From assembly GCF_000239795.1 (NCBI RefSeq), contig NZ_CAFJ01000002.1, positions 1-35,638 of the forward strand: a DNA stretch of 35,638 nt. Reading direction: 5' to 3'. The DNA comes from Bradyrhizobium sp. STM 3809. Lineage in GTDB: Bacteria; Pseudomonadota; Alphaproteobacteria; Rhizobiales; Xanthobacteraceae. Under the pieces are notes generated by a model. The model searched no databases. It was not told the origin of the DNA and was given only the letters and a program-made list of their open reading frames with translations. A program made the position numbers and the translations under genes. This document shows, one piece after another, positions 32,671-35,638 of the stretch (position 1 is its first letter; each line of letters begins with the position of its first letter).

Positions 32671-33915
32671 ATGAACTTCGATGACACCCCGCAGGAGGCA
32701 GCGTTTCGCGCCGAGGCGCGTGCCTGGATCGCGGCGAATGCGCCGAAGCAGTATGAGGATGAACTGCGCGCGTCCTCGCTCGGCCGCACCGCGCTGAAGA
32801 ACGCCAACATTCTCGAGGTCGCCAAGGCCTGGCAGAAGAAGAAGGCCGACGCCGGCTGGGCCTGCCTGCACTGGCCGAAGGAGTATGGCGGCCGCGGCGC
32901 CTCGCCGATCGAGCGCGTGATCTGGCAGCAGGAGGAGGGGCCGTTCGGCAAGCTCTCCGCGATGTTCATCATCGGCCACGGCATGTGCGGCCCGACCGTG
33001 ATGGCCTACGCCTCCGAGCAGCACAAGCGGGAATATCTGCCGCCGCTGGCCTCGGGCGAGAAGGTGTGGTGCCAGCTGTTCTCCGAGCCCGCCGGCGGCT
33101 CCGACGTCGCCGGCCTGCGCACCCGCGCCGAAAAGCGCGGCGACGAGTGGGTGATCAACGGCCAGAAGATCTGGACCTCGGGCGCGCACTACTCCGACTA
33201 CGGCATCCTGCTGACGCGCACCGATCCGACCGTGCCGAAGCACAAGGGCCTCACCATGTTCTTCCTGGACATGAAGAGCCCGGGTGTCGAGGTCCGTCCG
33301 ATCAAGCAGGCCAGCGGCCACTCGGATTTCAACGAGGTCTATTTCACCGACGTCGTGATCCCGGATTCGCAGCGGCTCGGCGCCGTCAATGACGGCTGGA
33401 ACGTCGCGCTCACCACCCTGATGAACGAGCGCATGTCGATCGGCGCCGGCGTGGCCACCGGCTTCCCCGAGCTGTTCGATTTCTGCTCCAATCTGATGCT
33501 CGACGACCGCGCGGCGATCGACGACCGCAACGTGCGCTCCAAGCTGGCGAACTGGGCGGTGAAGGCGAGCGGGCTGAAATACACCAGCATGCGCGCCATC
33601 TCGGCCCTGTCGAAGGGCGAGCGGCCCGGGCCGGAGAACTCGATCGGCAAGCTGGTCGCCGGCGCGATGGTGCAGGACGTCGCGACCTACGCGCTCGATC
33701 TGCAGGGCGCCGCGGGCGTGCTCAGCGGCCCCGAGGCGGAGCTCGCGGGACGTTTCCAGGCGATGCTGCTGCGCGCGCCCGGCACCCGGGTCGAAGGCGG
33801 CACCGACGAGATCATGCGCAACATCATCGCCGAGCGCGTGCTCGGCCTGCCCGGCGACATCCGCGTCGACAAGGACCTGCCGTTCAACCAGGTCCCGACC
33901 AAGGGACGCGCGTAG
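32671..33915 (+). CDS. Acyl-CoA dehydrogenase (tandem copy 1)
   Basis: A 414-residue flavoprotein that desaturates an acyl-CoA. The first signature CQLFSEPAGGSDVAGL (134-149) and WVINGQKIWTSGAHYSDYG are intact. The C-terminal signature reads EGGTDEIMRNIIAERVLGLP, with Gly at the MCAD Glu376 position, while Glu253 in TLMNERMSIGA aligns with the base Glu254 of isovaleryl-CoA dehydrogenase. It is therefore probably active with the base in the IVD-like position. The family is that of FadE-type enzymes for branched or ring-bearing acyl-CoAs. By eye it is about four-fifths identical to the product at 34038. GAGAGG precedes the ATG. Confidence 0.93.
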   Translation: MNFDDTPQEAAFRAEARAWIAANAPKQYEDELRASSLGRTALKNANILEVAKAWQKKKADAGWACLHWPKEYGGRGASPIERVIWQQEEGPFGKLSAMFIIGHGMCGPTVMAYASEQHKREYLPPLASGEKVWCQLFSEPAGGSDVAGLRTRAEKRGDEWVINGQKIWTSGAHYSDYGILLTRTDPTVPKHKGLTMFFLDMKSPGVEVRPIKQASGHSDFNEVYFTDVVIPDSQRLGAVNDGWNVALTTLMNERMSIGAGVATGFPELFDFCSNLMLDDRAAIDDRNVRSKLANWAVKASGLKYTSMRAISALSKGERPGPENSIGKLVAGAMVQDVATYALDLQGAAGVLSGPEAELAGRFQAMLLRAPGTRVEGGTDEIMRNIIAERVLGLPGDIRVDKDLPFNQVPTKGRA

Positions 33916-33926
33916 TAATCAGAGCC

Positions 33927-34014
33927 GTAGGGCGGGTTAGCGCAGCGTAACCCGCCGATGGCTTGAACGAAGCCAGGGATTTGGCGGGTTACGCCTTCGG
34001 CTAACCCGCCCTAC
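33927..34014. repeat. Intergenic palindromic repeat, GTAGGGCGGGTTAGCG family
   Basis: GTAGGGCGGGTTAGCGCAGC and its counterpart GGCTAACCCGCCCTAC pair, and GTAACCCGCC / GGCGGGTTAC pair inside. It starts 11 bp after the stop of the first tandem dehydrogenase gene and occupies the gap to the second. Confidence 0.85.
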
Positions 34015-34037
34015 GAATACAAAGTGAGGGTCAGGCC

Positions 34038-35285
34038 ATGAACTTCGACGATACCCCGCAGGAAGCCGCCTTCCGCGAGACCGCGCGCGCCTGGGTCGCG
34101 GCCAACGCGCCGAGGGAGCTCGAGGAGGAGCTCGAAAGCTCCTCGCTCGGACGCATCCGGCTGAAGCACGCCGACATCGTCGAGGTCGGCAAGGCCTGGC
34201 AGAAGAAGAAGTCCGACGCCGGCTGGGCCTGCCTGCACTGGCCGAAGGAATATGGCGGCCGCGGTGCTTCGCCGATCGAGCGCGTGATCTGGCAGCAGGA
34301 GGAGGGCGTCTACGGCAAGCTGACGCAGCCGTTCCAGATCGGCGAGGGCATGTGCGGCCCGACCGTGATGGCCTATGGCAGCGAGGCGCACAAGCGGCGC
34401 TATCTGCCGAAGCTTGCCTCCGGCGAGGAGATCTGGTGCCAGCTGTTTTCCGAGCCGGCCGGCGGCTCCGATGTCGCGGGCCTGCGCACCCGCGCCGAGA
34501 AGCGCGGCGACGAGTGGGTGATTAACGGCCAGAAGATCTGGACCTCCGGCGCGCACTACTCCGACTACGGCCTGCTGATCACGCGCACCGATCCCAACGT
34601 GCCCAAGCACAAGGGGCTCACCATGTTCTTCCTGGACATGAAGAGCCCGGGCGTCGAGGTCCGCCCGATCAAGCAGGCCAACGGCATGCAGGAGTTCAAC
34701 GAGGTCTATTTCACCGATGTCGTGATCCCCGATTCGCAGCGGCTCGGCGCGGTCGGCGACGGCTGGAACGTGTCGCTGACGACCCTGATGAACGAGCGCA
34801 TGTCGATCGGCGCACGGCTTGCCACCGGCTTCCCGGAGATGTTCGAGTTCTGCTCCAAGCTGATCACCGAGGCCGGGCTCGCGATCGACGATCGCGCCAC
34901 GCGCTCGAAGCTGGCGTCGTGGGCGGTCAAGGCGAGCGGGCTGAAATACACCAGCTACCGCGCGATCTCGGCGCTGTCCAAGGGCGAGCGGCCCGGTCCG
35001 GAGAACTCGATCGGCAAGCTCGTCGCCGGCGTGATGCTGCAGGACATCGCGATCTATGCGATGGACCTCGAAGGTGGCGCCGGCGTGCTCACCGGTGCGG
35101 ATGAGACGGTGACGCAAGGCCAATTCCAGCAGATGCTGCTGACGTCGCCGTCGATGCGCATCGCCGGCGGCACCGACGAGATCCTGCGCAACATCATTGC
35201 CGAGCGCGTGCTCGGCCTGCCCGGCGACATCCGTGTCGACAAGGACGTGCCGTTCAACAAGGTGCCGACCAAGGGACGGAGCTAG
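34038..35285 (+). CDS. Acyl-CoA dehydrogenase (tandem copy 2)
   Basis: A 415-residue acyl-CoA dehydrogenase closely similar to the product at 32671 over its whole length. Differences concentrate at 25-50, 90-105 (VYGKLTQPFQIGEG against PFGKLSAMFIIGHG) and 345-375. The signatures CQLFSEPAGGSDVAGL and GGTDEILRNIIAERVLGLPG and the putative base Glu253 (TLMNERMSIGA) are kept, so both copies should be active. The differing stretch 90-105 lies near the acyl-binding region in this fold, so chain or ring preference may differ. GAGGGTCAGG precedes the ATG. It is probably a tandem duplication followed by divergence. Confidence 0.93.
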   Translation: MNFDDTPQEAAFRETARAWVAANAPRELEEELESSSLGRIRLKHADIVEVGKAWQKKKSDAGWACLHWPKEYGGRGASPIERVIWQQEEGVYGKLTQPFQIGEGMCGPTVMAYGSEAHKRRYLPKLASGEEIWCQLFSEPAGGSDVAGLRTRAEKRGDEWVINGQKIWTSGAHYSDYGLLITRTDPNVPKHKGLTMFFLDMKSPGVEVRPIKQANGMQEFNEVYFTDVVIPDSQRLGAVGDGWNVSLTTLMNERMSIGARLATGFPEMFEFCSKLITEAGLAIDDRATRSKLASWAVKASGLKYTSYRAISALSKGERPGPENSIGKLVAGVMLQDIAIYAMDLEGGAGVLTGADETVTQGQFQQMLLTSPSMRIAGGTDEILRNIIAERVLGLPGDIRVDKDVPFNKVPTKGRS

Positions 35286-35295
35286 CCACACTGAC

Positions 35296-35413
35296 GTCAT
35301 TCCGGGGCAAGGCCGCGAGGCCTTGAACCCGGAATGTCGAGGTTGGTTTGCATCTCTTTTTTAGAAGCTCGAGATTCCGGGTTCGGTCGCTGTCGCGACC
35401 GCCCCGGAATGAC
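35296..35413. repeat. Intergenic palindromic repeat, GTCATTCCGG variant
   Basis: The left arm GTCATTCCGGGGCAAGGCCG faces the right arm GACCGCCCCGGAATGAC, with inner AACCCGGAAT / ATTCCGGGTT arms. It lies between the last dehydrogenase and the nitroreductase-like gene. Confidence 0.8.
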
Positions 35414-35469
35414 GTTGTGCGGAAGGCGAGCGCAGGTTGCGCCCGCATTCGAACTCCAGGAAGGTTAGG

Positions 35470-35638
35470 ATGTCATCAGCAGCAAATTCGGAGCAGGGTC
35501 CCATCACCATCCTCGAAGACCTCATGGCAGCCCGCTTCTCCTGCCGCAGCTTCCGCGCCGATCCGGTGCCGCGTGCGGCCATCGAGCGGATCCTGACCGC
35601 CGCGCAGAAGACCGCGTCTTGGTGCAACAGCCAGCCAT
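35470..35638 (+). CDS. Nitroreductase-family protein (5' part, cut by window end)
   Basis: The first 56 codons are visible. The segment LMAARFSCRSFRADPVPRAA followed by IERILTAAQKTASWCNSQP is the N-terminal FMN-binding signature of the nitroreductase family (R-x-S-x-R-x-F...PVP...IL..A...SW.NxQPW). Such flavoproteins reduce quinones, nitro groups or enones with NAD(P)H. AGGAAGG lies about 5 bases before the ATG. It follows the three acyl-CoA dehydrogenase genes on the same strand, so an ene-reduction or flavin-supply role in the same pathway is possible. The rest of the gene is outside the window. Confidence 0.88.
   Translation, partial: MSSAANSEQGPITILEDLMAARFSCRSFRADPVPRAAIERILTAAQKTASWCNSQP

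Overview
The window looks like chromosomal DNA of an alphaproteobacterium of the Bradyrhizobium/Rhodopseudomonas group. The reasons are: high GC (about 65-70% in most genes); an mbfA iron-exporter gene behind an Irr-type iron control element; a DUF1127 gene divergent from a GcvA-type LysR regulator; and about fifteen intergenic palindromic repeats of kinds common in Bradyrhizobium. The genus is an inference. No rRNA, tRNA, IS element, phage gene or CRISPR array was seen.

Layout. (1) 1-3924: two oligopeptide-type ABC ATPases flank a small AtzG-like (DUF4089) protein and an AtzE-like amidase, suggesting uptake and intracellular hydrolysis of an amide-containing nitrogen compound. (2) 4050-7609: a GlsB/YeaQ-type membrane protein, then a type I secretion ABC transporter and its HlyD-like adaptor behind a recognisable promoter. 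(3) 7834-11732: CinA/PncC-type amidohydrolase, a metabolite:H+ symporter, a LysR regulator, DUF1127 protein and a GNAT acetyltransferase. (4) 12175-17570: an SDR-fold protein lacking the catalytic Tyr, a GST-like protein, an AidB-like acyl-CoA dehydrogenase, a Zn alcohol dehydrogenase and a small low-GC unknown. (5) 17592-22339: a second amidase, cytochrome b561, MbfA, an unknown 240-residue protein and an exported His-rich protein. (6) 22435-35638: a large acyl-CoA catabolic region. On the minus strand are an epoxide-hydrolase-like enzyme, an acyl-CoA ligase and a thiolase. On the plus strand are a TetR regulator, an HSD10-like SDR, a crotonase, a feruloyl-CoA-synthase-like ligase, three acyl-CoA dehydrogenases (the last two near duplicates) and the start of a nitroreductase.

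How it fits together. The last region has the parts of a complete beta-oxidation-like route (activation, dehydrogenation, hydration/isomerisation, 3-hydroxy oxidation, thiolysis) around one TetR gene, which probably controls both arms from the 26620-26797 gap. The substrate cannot be read from sequence. A feruloyl-CoA-synthase-like ligase without vanillin genes, a crotonase lacking the usual Glu pair, and an acyl-CoA dehydrogenase lacking both known base positions next to one that has it, argue against plain fatty-acid or ferulate breakdown. This region is the best candidate for an undescribed pathway. The AtzG/AtzE-ABC cluster is the second.
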